Source: Imbricaverruca yamaguchii (Eukaryota; Arthropoda; Thecostraca; Neoverrucidae). Taken from it: a DNA stretch of 64,000 nt. The translations under genes and the position numbers were made by a program. The notes beneath the pieces were generated by a model that did not search any database, had not been told where the DNA came from, and saw only the letters and a list, made by a program, of their open reading frames with translations. The first letter of the stretch is position 1, and each line of letters opens with the position of its first letter. The stretch lies in assembly GCA_034440575.1 (NCBI GenBank), contig JAOTOL010001647.1, forward strand, positions 990,001-1,054,000, in the 5' to 3' direction. Of this stretch, positions 1 through 10,285 are shown piece by piece.

Positions 1-63
1 ACCGAATATGATTATATGAAGAGCGCCAGCGATGGCTTCTCAGCCATCGCCATTCCGTATCAG
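1..63 (+). CDS. Serpin exon (partial at left edge)
   Basis: Reads 21 codons, TEYDYMKSASDGFSAIAIPYQ apart, ending at CAG|GTGAGA. The pattern 'acidic/aromatic ... I-P-Y' precedes the next serpin block in this family, and the phase-0 join to 3182 gives IPYQ-DERFQMILVLPN. The left end is the window edge, not a splice site. Confidence 0.8.
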
Positions 64-3000
64 GTGAGAAGTATGGGAAAGAGGCAGAGGCGAAGGTTTG
101 CATGCGCATGGTATTGTTGGTACAATTTTAATCAACATATTTATTTTGCATCGTATTAGCAACACATACAGTGAAACCCTCTCATGATGATTGCCCAAAG
201 TGGAAAAAACGTCACTCCACTTTCGTATGTACCACGGAATAATGTATCTTACTTGTCTTTTTTCGCATCCAGTATGTCCTACTTATGGTCACGCAGTAGA
301 CACTAGCCTCTCTAGAATAACTATAGCTGGATTGACCTGCCAGTGATTTTGTCTGATGGCTACAAGCATCGTCTCAGGTGGGACATACAGCACCTTCGAT
401 CGAGTTTGTGATGTCATCATACCATGACCTGGGCTTTCGGGCACATCGACTGCACTGGTAATCAGCAACATGACCCGACATTGTACCTTAACACAGATGT
501 ATATATGCTTGATCCATAGTGACATCACAGGTAAGGATGTCTTTGGTAACTGATACATCGATTTTATAACGACTAGCACATCTTTTATCCATAATCGGTC
601 ATTATATTTGAAGGAAATGAACGATATCAAAATGACCCAGAATGATGTTGTTGATGTCACATGAAAACAACATGACATCTGGTACGCCAACTGCACTTGT
701 ATTGATTGTCAATATACATTGGTCCAATTATATCCAATAACAGCAAGCAACCATCATGAGTCGCTAAAAACGCCCCTAAGCCCAAATAATCAATCAATCA
801 ATCAATGAGTCGCTAAAAACATTGCCTCCAAACGACTTTATCATGCCATTAGAACGTGGCCTCAAATGACCTTTAGGCCATTTTTTTACACAACGGCACT
901 ATGACCTCGTTTGAGGGTAATGAAAGCCCCAAACTGCTTCCTCAATTGGTTTGGAAGTGATGGCAGATAAACCAAAGATGGTTTATCTTCCACCCCCCCC
1001 GTTACTTGCTGGCTAAATGTTGCATTTTTGTGACTAGTTACCTAACCATGAAGCTTTCGCGATTTGCATCGTCGGTTCGTTATTGATTCTTGCGACGCTT
1101 TTGGTCCTGTCGTATTGCAAATCTCTCCCGCCGATTGGTCGTGGGTATCGAGCGGCGGCAGGTGAGACTCGAACCCACAACCTTTCGGCTTAGAGACCAA
1201 TATCTAACTCCTGGACCACTTCGTCCCTACGATGTGTATTGTCACTTGATTTCGTTTGATAAACGACACAACGCATGTGTCTGCATATATCGATCCGTTA
1301 ATTACTTGGTGCTTTTGTGACCTAAGGTCATGCAAATGATTTCGTATGAACGTTCTCATAAACATTTGTAATGGTTTATCGTTATGCATACAAAATAATA
1401 ATTCAAAACGTACTCACAAAGGAATTGCCTGATACCATATAACGCCAGTCTACACGCATTAACCAGTCCCGTCTCGGGGGGTCTTCAACCGTCCCCCCCC
1501 CCTCAGGGTTTTCGCGGATAGTGAACGAACGGCGCGCGGCAGCGCGCCAAAATTTGGCATACCTTTTCCCACATCAATTTGGCATGCTGTTTCAAAATTT
1601 TGAAGTCAGGTCATCTAGGGTCAACGAGTTAGTCAAGGTCAAGTGAGGTCACCTTAAAAAAGTTCATCCAGTCACGCCTTAACGGATGCATAAATTTTAA
1701 TGAAACTTTCAGCGTTTGCTTATCTTTAGGGATGCAACAAAACGTACGAGGGGAATTTTTCATTTTTCCCCGTTTTTGACTACATATAAATTTTGCATAT
1801 TTGCCTGTTGCAGTTAAAATCGAAGATTCTGGCTAAAGTAAGCATTTTTATCAGTTAAAGTTGACTTCCAACGTTTCTCGGTATCTTCTGCCCATTAGAA
1901 AAGGAAAATCAAAGAAAACTTAACAAACTCAAAATTTTGAAATTTTTAGAGAAAAAATGTGGGGGGGGCCGAAAAATGTCAGGGCCCTGGTCGATTTCGC
2001 TGTCCTTTTCTGATTCCAAATATCCTTTCTCTCAAATATTCCCCAAAATGAACTCCCCAGAGCCAAAAACATAATGTAAATCGTGAAAAGTCGTAAAACT
2101 CTAGCCCCCCTAGTGACGTCACTTTTGGGGATTTTTTTTGGGTGGATCCGGACCCTACTAGTCGAGCGCTTTCCGATGACACCTCTTTCGTTCTCGTGCG
2201 ACGCTTCATTTGGATTTTAGAGGGGGTTACTATCCCCCCCCCGAGAAGGGGTGTGAGGATCTGACCGGAAAGACGGCGCGGGTTAATGCTGGCGATGAAA
2301 ACAGGGTAACTTTTAGATGTCACGTAACGAGAATAATACACTAGAATAATACGCAAGAATAATACGCAACGTTCTTGGTGCATGTTCACACCAAGTGCCC
2401 GATCTCCATTTCACAAAATATATTTATTTTTTTTAAAGTAAAAAAGTAGGGAAGGTAAAATTTTCCTGACCTTAAATTTACGTCACAAGGTCATTGAGGT
2501 TAAACATAAAGTTGGCTTGAAGCAAGTTATATACTTGAAATCAGCATCATTTCACATAAATCACATCCTTTGTATTCTGGATCTATACTTCATTTGACAT
2601 TTCTACATGGAAAAGTTGGTTTTATATCGATTCGTAAGGACCAATGTTTCGCCTTGACTTGAAAGTGCCGGAGGCCTATTTAAGGACTAGTTAAGAATTA
2701 TTTGATTGAAGTTAACTCCCCAGAATTACCATGTACACACATTTTCTTCAATTTCTGAGAGATGAGGGTGTTCAAATCCGACCTTGCTGGTTCGATTTGT
2801 TTTGAAACGCCCCAGGTCATCCGCCGAAACCACTTCCCAGTGTTCCAACGCAACGATGCCTGTTCGAGTGCTGCGCCGGAGACAGCATCTCCACCAGGTC
2901 AGAGCAATCGGAAGACAGGTCCATCGTAGGTAGCTCCTGGGACCTGGGTGCACCATTGGTTGCGACCACTGTAATCCATTGACATGGAGAGCAAAGCATA

Positions 3001-5284
3001 AACTAAGGCGGCGACATCCGTAGAAGGAAAATATATTGGCAACTGACATTAGTCTTACCGGTAAGGCGTAAACGTGGCTTAAACATACACGATAGCGACT
3101 CCGGGGAAATTATTGCATCTGGCCCTTAGCCTATAAATCCATCGTACTGCCGATATTAACCATGCTCTCTGTTCCTGGCAGGACGAGAGATTCCAGATGA
3201 TACTAGTGCTTCCCAATGCCAACGTCAGCATCAGTGATGTCATCGCCCGGACGGACGTGAGCCGTGTCCACAAACAGATGACTCGACAGCAGGTCGTCCT
3301 CAACTTCCCCAAGTTCCGTATCCAGACCAAACTCGACCTCAAGGACGTCCTGCAGCGGGTGAGCGGGATCGTGTGTGTGTGTGTGTGTGTGTGTGAGTGA
3401 GTTTTGCCAGCCTGCCACCGTGTGGTGATATCGACTGGTCGGGATCGAGAGCTCCTGCCATGGCCCCTGCATGGTGGATAAACAAATATAGAACGCCTAA
3501 AGTCCGCATGGTCTGTTGGCCGCAGGGGTAGCAGGATCAAGTCCTCATCATTACGCTCTCAAGGGTTCTTCGCCGGTCACTGCATCCCTCTCGTCCCACA
3601 TCTACTAGACATGCCCGGTCAGCCTGATGCAAATCTGATCCATCACTGCTGCTCTTTGTTTTTGGTTCCCAGTTTGGTTCCCAGTCGTACGATTGTGTTC
3701 ATGCATTTAGATATTACGCAGCCCCGCCGATTTTAGTCCGAACTATGTTTTGCCGAAACGTGGCGAGTACACTGCATATTAATATACTAGGCAGTTGAAC
3801 TCGATTTTGACAAAAGTACTATTGTCAATTTCGGGAGGACCATAGAGAAGGCGAATGTCCATATGCAGAATGTGTTTCACTGTTGTCACTCCTTAATATA
3901 ACGCTGAATAGGGTAGACATTCCAGAGTTCAATGAAATCGTTCAAATGCATTGCTAACACGCCAGTCCCTCCTCTCAGATTGGACGTCGTGGCGACATTT
4001 TTTAGATAACGTGTTCCACTCGCGGTTTCGATGAACACTGCAAGTCCCCTGAAGGGCACCACCCCCGACTCTGGCACTGCTGATATGCCCTGCGCAGTGA
4101 TCTGGCGATTCGGAACGGCATTGTCACGGCTGCTGACACGCACCTGGCCGTCTCCACAGCTCGGCGTCCGCGAGGTCTTCACCTCGGCGGCCGACCTGGG
4201 CCGCATGTCGGCCGACCGGCGGCTGTACGTCAGCGGCGTGCTGCACAGCGCCGTCATCGAGACCGACGAGCGCGGCAGCCAGGCGGCCGCCGTCACGGCC
4301 GTGCTCATCTCGGCGCGCAGCTTCTTCACGCCGGTCGTGCCCGCCTTCGTCGCCGACCGGCCCTTCCTGTTCTACGTGTACGACGTCGGCACGTCCAACG
4401 TGCTCTTCAGCGGCCAGGTGTCGGACGCGACCGCCGCGCAGACGGCGCCGGCGAAGCGGCACACCTCGCGGCCCAGACAGCGACGCCCCGGCGCCGGCGG
4501 CATCGTCTTCCCCGAGGACCGGCCGCCGGTCAGCGTCAACGGACTCGACCAGAGGCTCGCGGCTCGCGGCCAGTTCCGAGGAGGAGAGCCTCTGCGTGGG
4601 GAACCTGCAGCGGCGCGACCCGCCGTTCACCGGTCCTCTGCTGGTCGGCCCGCTGCTGGTCGGCCCGCTGCTGGTCGGCCCGCTGCTGGTCGGCCCGCTG
4701 CTCGTCGGCCCGCTGGCTGGCCCGCTGCTCGCTGGCCAGGCGACTTCAGAAGGCAGCCCGGACGTTCGATGCAAGCCTGGCCTGCTGAAAAGCTGCCGGG
4801 CGGCCAGGGACAAACACGACCTGTCCTCGGCCGGACGCGGGGTCAGGGCCGGATAGAGCCTGACCAGAGGCAGGCCAGCGGTTGGGGACAAACACGACCC
4901 GTCCTCGGCCGGACGCGGGGTCAGGGCCGGATGCAGCCTGACCAGAGGCAGGCCAGCGGTCGGGGACAGCACCAGCACCGAGCTGACCAGAGACAGGCCA
5001 GTGGTCTGGGGAAGTTCAGGGGTGGTGAGGGCCGTCTGTCGACCGGCCATCGTCTGCCGGACTCGACCATCGTTGCTCGCCGTTCACAGAGACGGCCAGT
5101 TGCCCCACCATACCCACACGCACACCCCTCCGACTCCCACACAGCCACCAAATTCTTCTTCCACCGGCGTCGACCGTTCTCGGCGCGGCTGTCGTGGTGG
5201 GACCAACGTGATGGCTGGCGGATCAACACAGTGCGAGATCTGGACTTCCTGCCCCTGAGCACAGACCCACGTTCCATGGAGTGA
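1..5284 (+). CDS. Inhibitory serpin, 3'-terminal exons (5' end outside window)
   Basis: Serine protease inhibitor of the serpin fold; such proteins trap a target protease by cleavage of the reactive centre loop. Exons join(1..63, 3182..3358, 4160..5284), all phase 0. They give, in order, a pre-s3C strand region ending AIPYQ, then a block with MILVLPN and the conserved LNFPKFRIQTKLDLKDVL segment, then the hinge DERGSQAAAVTAV and the C-terminal signature VADRPFLFYVYD followed by VLFSGQV. The hinge with small residues at P12-P9 is that of an inhibitory serpin. Counting from the hinge, P1-P1' is Arg-Ser, predicting a trypsin-like target. The N-terminal two-thirds lies left of the window. The open frame continues about 280 residues past the usual serpin end; see the last exon. 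Which serpin subfamily this is cannot be told. Confidence 0.88.
766..806 (+). repeat. Short SINE-like element with (AATC)n tail
   Basis: Core ACGCCCCTAAGCCCAAATAA followed by four AATC units. The same core with different tetranucleotide tails occurs at about seventeen places in the window, on both strands. This copy keeps only the 3' part. Confidence 0.6.
1081..1230 (-). mobile_element. tRNA-derived SINE
   Basis: Read on -, it has a B-box-like GTGGGTTCGAGTCTC preceded by an A-box-like region and followed by a body ending in GCGTCGCAAGAATCA-like sequence. The acceptor stem cannot pair, so it is a SINE head, not a working tRNA. Related copies are at 28684-28845, 45905-46068 and 50605-50742, all on -. 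Confidence 0.6.
1459..2286 (+). mobile_element. Non-autonomous piggyBac-like MITE, copy A
   Basis: An 828-bp element bounded on both sides by TTAA. The left end begins TTAACCAGTCCCGTCTCGGG and the right end closes GACGGCGCGGGTTAA. A second near-full copy lies inverted at 7597-8429, and alignment of the two defines the ends. TTAA target duplication with ends starting CC(C/A)G suggests piggyBac-type mobilisation. There is no transposase; the interior includes a GC-rich palindrome (CGGCGCGCGGCAGCGCGCC) and AT-rich DNA. Confidence 0.65.
2287..3181. other. Serpin intron, right part
   Basis: AT-rich to 2700, then mixed composition. No exon recognised. Small open frames on - at 2726-3049 have no recognisable domain. 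Confidence 0.5.
3182..3358 (+). CDS. Serpin exon, s2C/s6A-like block
   Basis: Acceptor CTGGCAG|GAC, donor CAGCGG|GTGAGC, 59 codons in phase 0. Reads DERFQMILVLPNANVSISD through NFPKFRIQTKLDLKDVLQR. The P-K-F-x-I...DLKDVL segment is strongly conserved in serpins. Confidence 0.88.
3359..4159. other. Serpin intron with (GT)n
   Basis: A (GT)12 tract at about 3371-3394 starts a dozen bases past the donor. The rest holds no recognised exon. A continuous open frame runs into the next exon from 4031, but the clean acceptor CTCCACAG|CTC at 4159/4160 marks the real exon start. Confidence 0.6.
4160..5284 (+). CDS. Serpin terminal exon with reactive loop and long low-complexity extension
   Basis: Starts LGVREVFTSAADLGRM. 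The hinge DERGSQAAAVTAV is followed by LISARSFFTP; P17 Glu puts P1 at the Arg encoded at 4316-4318 and P1' at Ser. Then come VADRPFLFYVYD and VLFSGQVSDAT, where most serpins stop within ten or so residues. Here the frame stays open to TGA at 5282-5284. The extension is Arg/Pro/Gly-rich and includes an imperfect GRPAA repeat (DNA 4641-4715) and a twice-repeated segment (4808-4965). It may be a true tail, or an unrecognised intron may remove it. Confidence 0.75.
   Translation, partial: LGVREVFTSAADLGRMSADRRLYVSGVLHSAVIETDERGSQAAAVTAVLISARSFFTPVVPAFVADRPFLFYVYDVGTSNVLFSGQVSDATAAQTAPAKRHTSRPRQRRPGAGGIVFPEDRPPVSVNGLDQRLAARGQFRGGEPLRGEPAAARPAVHRSSAGRPAAGRPAAGRPAAGRPAARRPAGWPAARWPGDFRRQPGRSMQAWPAEKLPGGQGQTRPVLGRTRGQGRIEPDQRQASGWGQTRPVLGRTRGQGRMQPDQRQASGRGQHQHRADQRQASGLGKFRGGEGRLSTGHRLPDSTIVARRSQRRPVAPPYPHAHPSDSHTATKFFFHRRRPFSARLSWWDQRDGWRINTVRDLDFLPLSTDPRSME
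4641..4715. repeat. 15-bp tandem repeat, about 5 copies
   Basis: Unit CTGCTGGTCGGCCCG, in phase with the serpin frame (GRPAA on +). It lies in the C-terminal extension. Confidence 0.85.
4808..4965. repeat. Two-copy tandem repeat (~78 bp)
   Basis: Two nearly identical copies containing ACACGACC(T/C)GTCCTCGGCC and CCTGACCAGAGGCAGGCCAG, inside the serpin open frame. Confidence 0.75.
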
Positions 5285-7189
5285 TGTATGGGTGAGGGTG
5301 TGTGGGTTGGCCAGCTCGTGTTTCTGATGGCTGCTGTGCGCAGTACCGTTACTCTGTACTTCTGGGTGGCAACGTCACGTTCGTCGCTTGGCGGGACTTC
5401 AGCTTTGGAGGACTACCACGCTCAGATGGCAGGGTGAGGAAGCACCGAAAATTCCCTTTCAGGTGGCCATTGTCCGGGTGTCGCTTCGCAAGGTCGAGCC
5501 GCACCGGGATAAAATGTCCACAACGATGCAGGCCAGAGAGTGCAAGTCCCGCCGACGAAAGGAGTTTCCTAGTTGTTGCCATATCTTACCAATGGCTTCG
5601 TACATTTATCATAATATTGGCGTTGCATGGGCACCACAACAATTTTTCGAGCTTCCAACCAAGGTAAAGTTACTGCTGGTTCTGACGGGAAGTCATTCCT
5701 TTGACTCGGGTTTATCGATGCTAATTTAAGATTATAATGCATTTGATGTCGCAAGATATATGAAATATCGAATTTGTCGCTGATGTATCTGCTGAATTGA
5801 ACGGCCAGCTTCAAGGAACGCATGGGTATTTTCAGGCAGTATTTGCGTATCTAGAACATGGTTTGTTTTTATATACCGCAGATTTTTAGAAGAGGCACAT
5901 GGGCAGCAATTGTAATAAATCGCAATTCACGTGTCGTGCGAATGTGTACACCTATAATTCATTTTAGTCCTTGTGATCTGGAGTGCATCACCATATGATG
6001 GTAACGGTTGGAGTGTTAATCGAACGATGTGCCTGGTGTTCTGCCATTCTACTATACGGGATACAGTAACTAGGAAATGAACCAATTGGGCATTTGTGTA
6101 TTGTTATTGGTCGTGCTCGAGCTAGATAGTTGGTCATTTTACAACATTGTTGCGCGAATGTGTTTGTGGAATGACAACTAATAAGCCATGTTTTATTTTC
6201 AAATTGTTTGATTCGGGCTTCTCGCTGCTCGTACAAACGCAAAATGATTTTGTATGTGAAAGGAAATAAAATGACATCAGTGCGGACATCTCTTCGCTAT
6301 CGCTTAGCAGCTGAACTATTACTTACAATTGATGGATGTAGTGCCATTGGCACTGGCGGATCTAGCCCACCGGTTTGGGGAGCAACTTTCGGATTTTGGC
6401 GTCAGCCTCCCCCCCCCCCCCCCCAATGGCGTGCCTATAATTTGCATTAGAGGGTTCGGATGGATTTGGAGGGTGCACGTCCTGTCATAATTTTTGGTTT
6501 AATAGCAATGCTGGCAAATGCACTGTAGTATACACACACCATGGCCTATGCCAAATTATTTTGGCATCAACAACAGGATTACCTTTCTTCAAGGAAAAAA
6601 TTGAAAAAGTATCTAAAAGTTGTCAATCTTTTGCATGGCAAGCTAGAACCATTAATCCGGTTGCATATTTGTTGCACACCCACTCTTTCCACACTGCAAA
6701 AACCCTGACCTGCTGTTTACCTGACCACATTAGCAGCCGTCTCCAAGATAATCATTATTGCTAATGTGATCTTCTTACTTGGAGTGACAGCAAGCAAGTT
6801 GATCTCAGTCTCATTAGGATAGTGCAACTCCGGATCTCAGCAGGCAGAGGCTGGGCTGGGGCAGGCTTCTGGTGCAGGCAGAAGATCGAGTCAGGGGAGA
6901 TTGCAGGCAGAAGCTACTCCTTCAGGAGAAGGCTGAGATGGGGAATCCAGACTGAAAATAAGGAGAAACATATGCTTGGTTTCCACATTTTCCCTTGACA
7001 TCTTGGTTTCCACAATTATCCTGCAAGAACAAGAACAACACAGTTTTCCATCTATCAAAATACCCCATTTGATTATCAATCCATGATTATATCTCCATTG
7101 GGAGGTTAGGCTAGGTTAGTACGCGGCTTGAAGGGGGAGGGGGCGAAATCCACCCACCCCTCCGGTTTTTTTTCCATTTTCATTTACAC
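5285..7189. other. Intergenic, no gene recognised
   Basis: Downstream of the serpin stop. A C(14) run is near 6409-6423. Short open frames have no recognisable domains. Confidence 0.5.
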
Positions 7190-7458
7190 TTAAGAAAATT
7201 AAATTTAGAAAAAAAAATTGATGGCCAAACATTTGATGGCCCTGGTCGATTTCGCTGTCCTTTTATGATTCCTTTTTTCCTCAAATATCCCCAAAATGAA
7301 CTCTCCAGAGCCAAAAACAAAGCTGTGAAATCGTGAAGATCTAGCCCATAGTGACGTCACTTTTGGGGGGTGGATCCGAACCATACTCGTCGAGCGCTTT
7401 CCGATGACACCTCTTTCGTGTTTCTGCGACGCTTAGTTTGGATTTTAGAGGGGTTTGA
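7190..7458 (+). mobile_element. Truncated piggyBac-like MITE, fragment B
   Basis: Matches the right third of copy A (CCTGGTCGATTTCGCTGTCC, then TCGAGCGCTTTCCGATGACA and GGATTTTAGAGG). The left half and the right terminus are missing. It lies head-on to copy C, 140 bp away. Confidence 0.6.
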
Positions 7459-7596
7459 GGTGAGAAAAAAAACAGGCTACTCGGCCACGAGCGTGGGTGA
7501 CGGATATATGAAAAATATCTCCGGTTGTGGTGACAACCTACGGTACCGTATTATCATTGCGTATGGATTGTATTTATCATCAGCCCGCTTTTCCTC

Positions 7597-8429
7597 TTAA
7601 CCCGCGCCGTCTTTCCTGTGAAATCCTCCCACCCCGTCTCGGGGGGGCGGTTGAAGACCCCCTCTAAAATCCAAACTAAGCATCACACGAAACCGAAAGA
7701 GGTGTCATCGGAAAGCGCTCGACGAGTAGGGTCCGAGTCCATCCCCCACAAAAAAATCCCCAAAAGTGACGTCACCAGGGGGCTATATTTTCACGACTTT
7801 TCACGACTTGCATTATGTTTTTTACTCTGGGGAGTTCATTTTGTGGATGTATGAAAAAAATAATATTTATTTGGAATGAGAAAAGGACAGCGAAATCGAC
7901 CAAGGCTATATTTTTTTCCCCCCCCCCCAATGTTTTTGTGAAATTTTAAAGCTTTGAGTTTTCAAGTTTTCTTTAATTTTCCTTCTCCAATGGGTAGAAG
8001 AGACGGAGAAATGTTGTTGGAAGTCAACTTGCACGGATAAAAAATGCCTACTTTAGCCAAAATCCTGTGTTTGGACTGCAATATGACAAATACGCAAAAT
8101 TTATATGTAGTCAAAAACGAAAAAATGAAAAATTCAACTCGTACGTTTTGTTGCATCCGTAAAGATAAGCAAACGCTGAAAGTTTCATTAAAATATCTGC
8201 ATCCGTTAAAGCGTGACGACTGGTTGAACTTTTTGGAGGTGACCTCACTTGACCTTGACTAACTCGTTGACCCTACATGACCTGACCTACAAATTTTGAA
8301 TCAGCATGTCAAATTGATGTGGGAAAAGGTATGCCAAATTTGGGCGCGCTGCCGCGCGCCGTTCGTCCGCTATCCGCGAAAAACCTGAGGGGGGGGTTGA
8401 GGACCACCCCCCGAGACGGGACGGGTTAG
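7597..8429 (-). mobile_element. Non-autonomous piggyBac-like MITE, copy C
   Basis: Reverse-complement counterpart of copy A, about 833 bp. The left edge is TTAACCCGCGCCGTC; the right edge is GACGGGACGGGTTAG, where the expected TTAA has one changed base. No coding capacity. Confidence 0.65.
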
Positions 8430-9605
8430 CATACCCAGTTAGTTTGTATTTTATAACCATACAGACATATACGTGCTCATCTCGTTTCAGTGTATGCATC
8501 AGAAGCATATAGAAACAATTTAGTAGCTATGATCGAGGGGACAGGGCTGAAAAAAACTATACCACTCGTGGGAAAGTCCATAGGTTTTAACATTGCCGTG
8601 GTAAGCCTCTCACCTACGAACTGTCCCGTCGCCGTCCAGAGATTGAGCCCGACGCAACAGTTCCGTTTTCCAGCGCGGTTTGCGGCGTGTGGCATGACTC
8701 ACATCACAGTTAACGAGATATGGCTGACATCACTTGAAAGCTCCAAATGTTGGCTATCCGTCTGGCACAATTTCGTTGCGGTCGGGTCAACGTGTTGCGC
8801 GTGCACGTCACCGAGGTCTTGAGAGAACGGGTGTACGGTGAATGACCGGTCGCCCATAGGAATAGCATGTAAAACTGAGATTTTGTGTTTGGAAAATCAC
8901 GAATTTTAGCGCTCCCCATCGACCCGATTCAAACCGCAATATCTCGACAGCCAATGGACCGATTGACACCAAACGAACACCTCAGTATTGCCACGACAAT
9001 TGTCAACATCGTCGTGGCAACCGTTTCCAAGTCACGCGCCACGCGCACGCGAGGGGGTGTGAAAAGCGGAAGCGACGTTTTTGGGCGTGTTTCACGATTT
9101 GGACTGGTTCTCGGAAACGGCTAAACTTAGCGACTTCCCGTTACCTTCACATCATGTACCGACTATAATTTTCAAATTGACGATCAGTGGCTGCAGAGTG
9201 TGCGGGCGCAGTAATCGTGACACGGGCTGCACGTGTTTCAGTGCGTGAAAAAGGCTCCGCTTTCTACTGTCTCTACACCACTGTCGAATGATAATTCGCG
9301 GAGAAAGTTGTACGTGCGGATAGCCGCACTCTTTGTGATGCTCACAAGTCCTTCGGATTTTATCCATCACCAATACTTTTGTTGCAATCGTCGATCCCCG
9401 CAACCGTTACCAGGCGTCATTTTCGGCAATCTCAAGCGGCGGACGGGCGGAACAGTATCCTGTCACCTTCCAAAGACTGAATCCGACACAACAGTTCCGT
9501 TTTCCGGCGCAGTTTGTTTTCAAAGCTGGTTCCAGTGTGCACGTATCTACCTAATAAGTACTAAAGCGCTGTTGAAGCTGAACTTGTGTATGTTTGCGTA
9601 GGTGG
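8430..9605. other. Intergenic with a diverged direct repeat
   Basis: Two related blocks around 8600-8690 and 9420-9530 share ACAACAGTTCCGTTTTCC-type sequence and flanking similarity, so they are probably an uncharacterised repeat. No coding feature seen. Confidence 0.45.
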
Positions 9606-9689
9606 TGTTTGGTCTCTGAGAGACGAGAGTCATGACAAGTATTGGCAAAGTGGAGGTGGTGCATCACCAGGTGTATCACCAGGCCTGGT

Positions 9690-10060
9690 GCAAAGGTGAA
9701 GGACCTGGTACCTGTGGTGGCACAGGTCACCAGTGATCACCAGTTTAATACAGTCATAGTGCATGTAGGGGTAAATAACATAGGTCCTGCTAGATGTGAG
9801 GAGCTTCTGCGGGAGTACAGGGCCCTTCTGGCCACTCTGAAGGGTACCAATAGAGTCATTATAACAGCAATTTTGCCTAGGGCTAGAGCCTCCCCTGAGT
9901 GGAGCTCTAGGGCACTGGCAGCTAACGCCAGGGTAGGAAAGCTCTGTCATGAGCTGGGTTTTACATTTGTAGACGAGTGGAGCAGGTTTTATGCATCGGG
10001 GGGACCTCTATCAGAGGGATGGCCTGCACTTCTCTGAGAATGGGGGTCCATGTGTTAGGC
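9690..10060 (+). pseudogene. LINE ORF1 remnant with SGNH esterase domain
   Basis: VIVHVGVNNIGPARCEELL matches the block with conserved Gly and Asn of SGNH hydrolases. After a frameshift near 9990-10010 the frame carries DGLHFSENG, the block with the catalytic Asp and His. Esterase-bearing ORF1 proteins are known in CR1-clade LINEs. The block-I serine motif is not clear. Confidence 0.65.
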
Positions 10061-10285
10061 AAAGTGTACGAGCATGTCCTTCAGGGAAACTAGGAAATGG
10101 GGTGGGGAGGGAGGAAATTGCATTGCCAACTCAGGAATATTCCAATAGTGTCAGCCAAGGCAATAGAACCTCAGTCTGCAAATATGGACAGCAGCAGTTC
10201 AAGGGGACAGAGTGTTAGTTAATCTAGTGATAAAAGAACTCAGTATGAAAAAGCCAAGTGTGGTTATGGAGCATTTGTTAAGTGT

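Larger units (their letters stand above)
64..1458. other. Serpin intron, left part
   Basis: No coding exon seen. It contains a short tetranucleotide-tailed SINE copy (766-806), homopolymer C runs near 990, and a tRNA-derived SINE on - (1081-1230). The open frames here do not resemble any protein I know. Confidence 0.6.

Noticed and set aside
3886..4329. Frame on - overlapping the serpin terminal exon
   Set aside because: Antisense shadow with no recognisable motif.
4124..5050. 308-codon frame on - opposite the serpin exon
   Set aside because: Shadow of the GC-rich serpin exon and its in-frame repeats; no domain.
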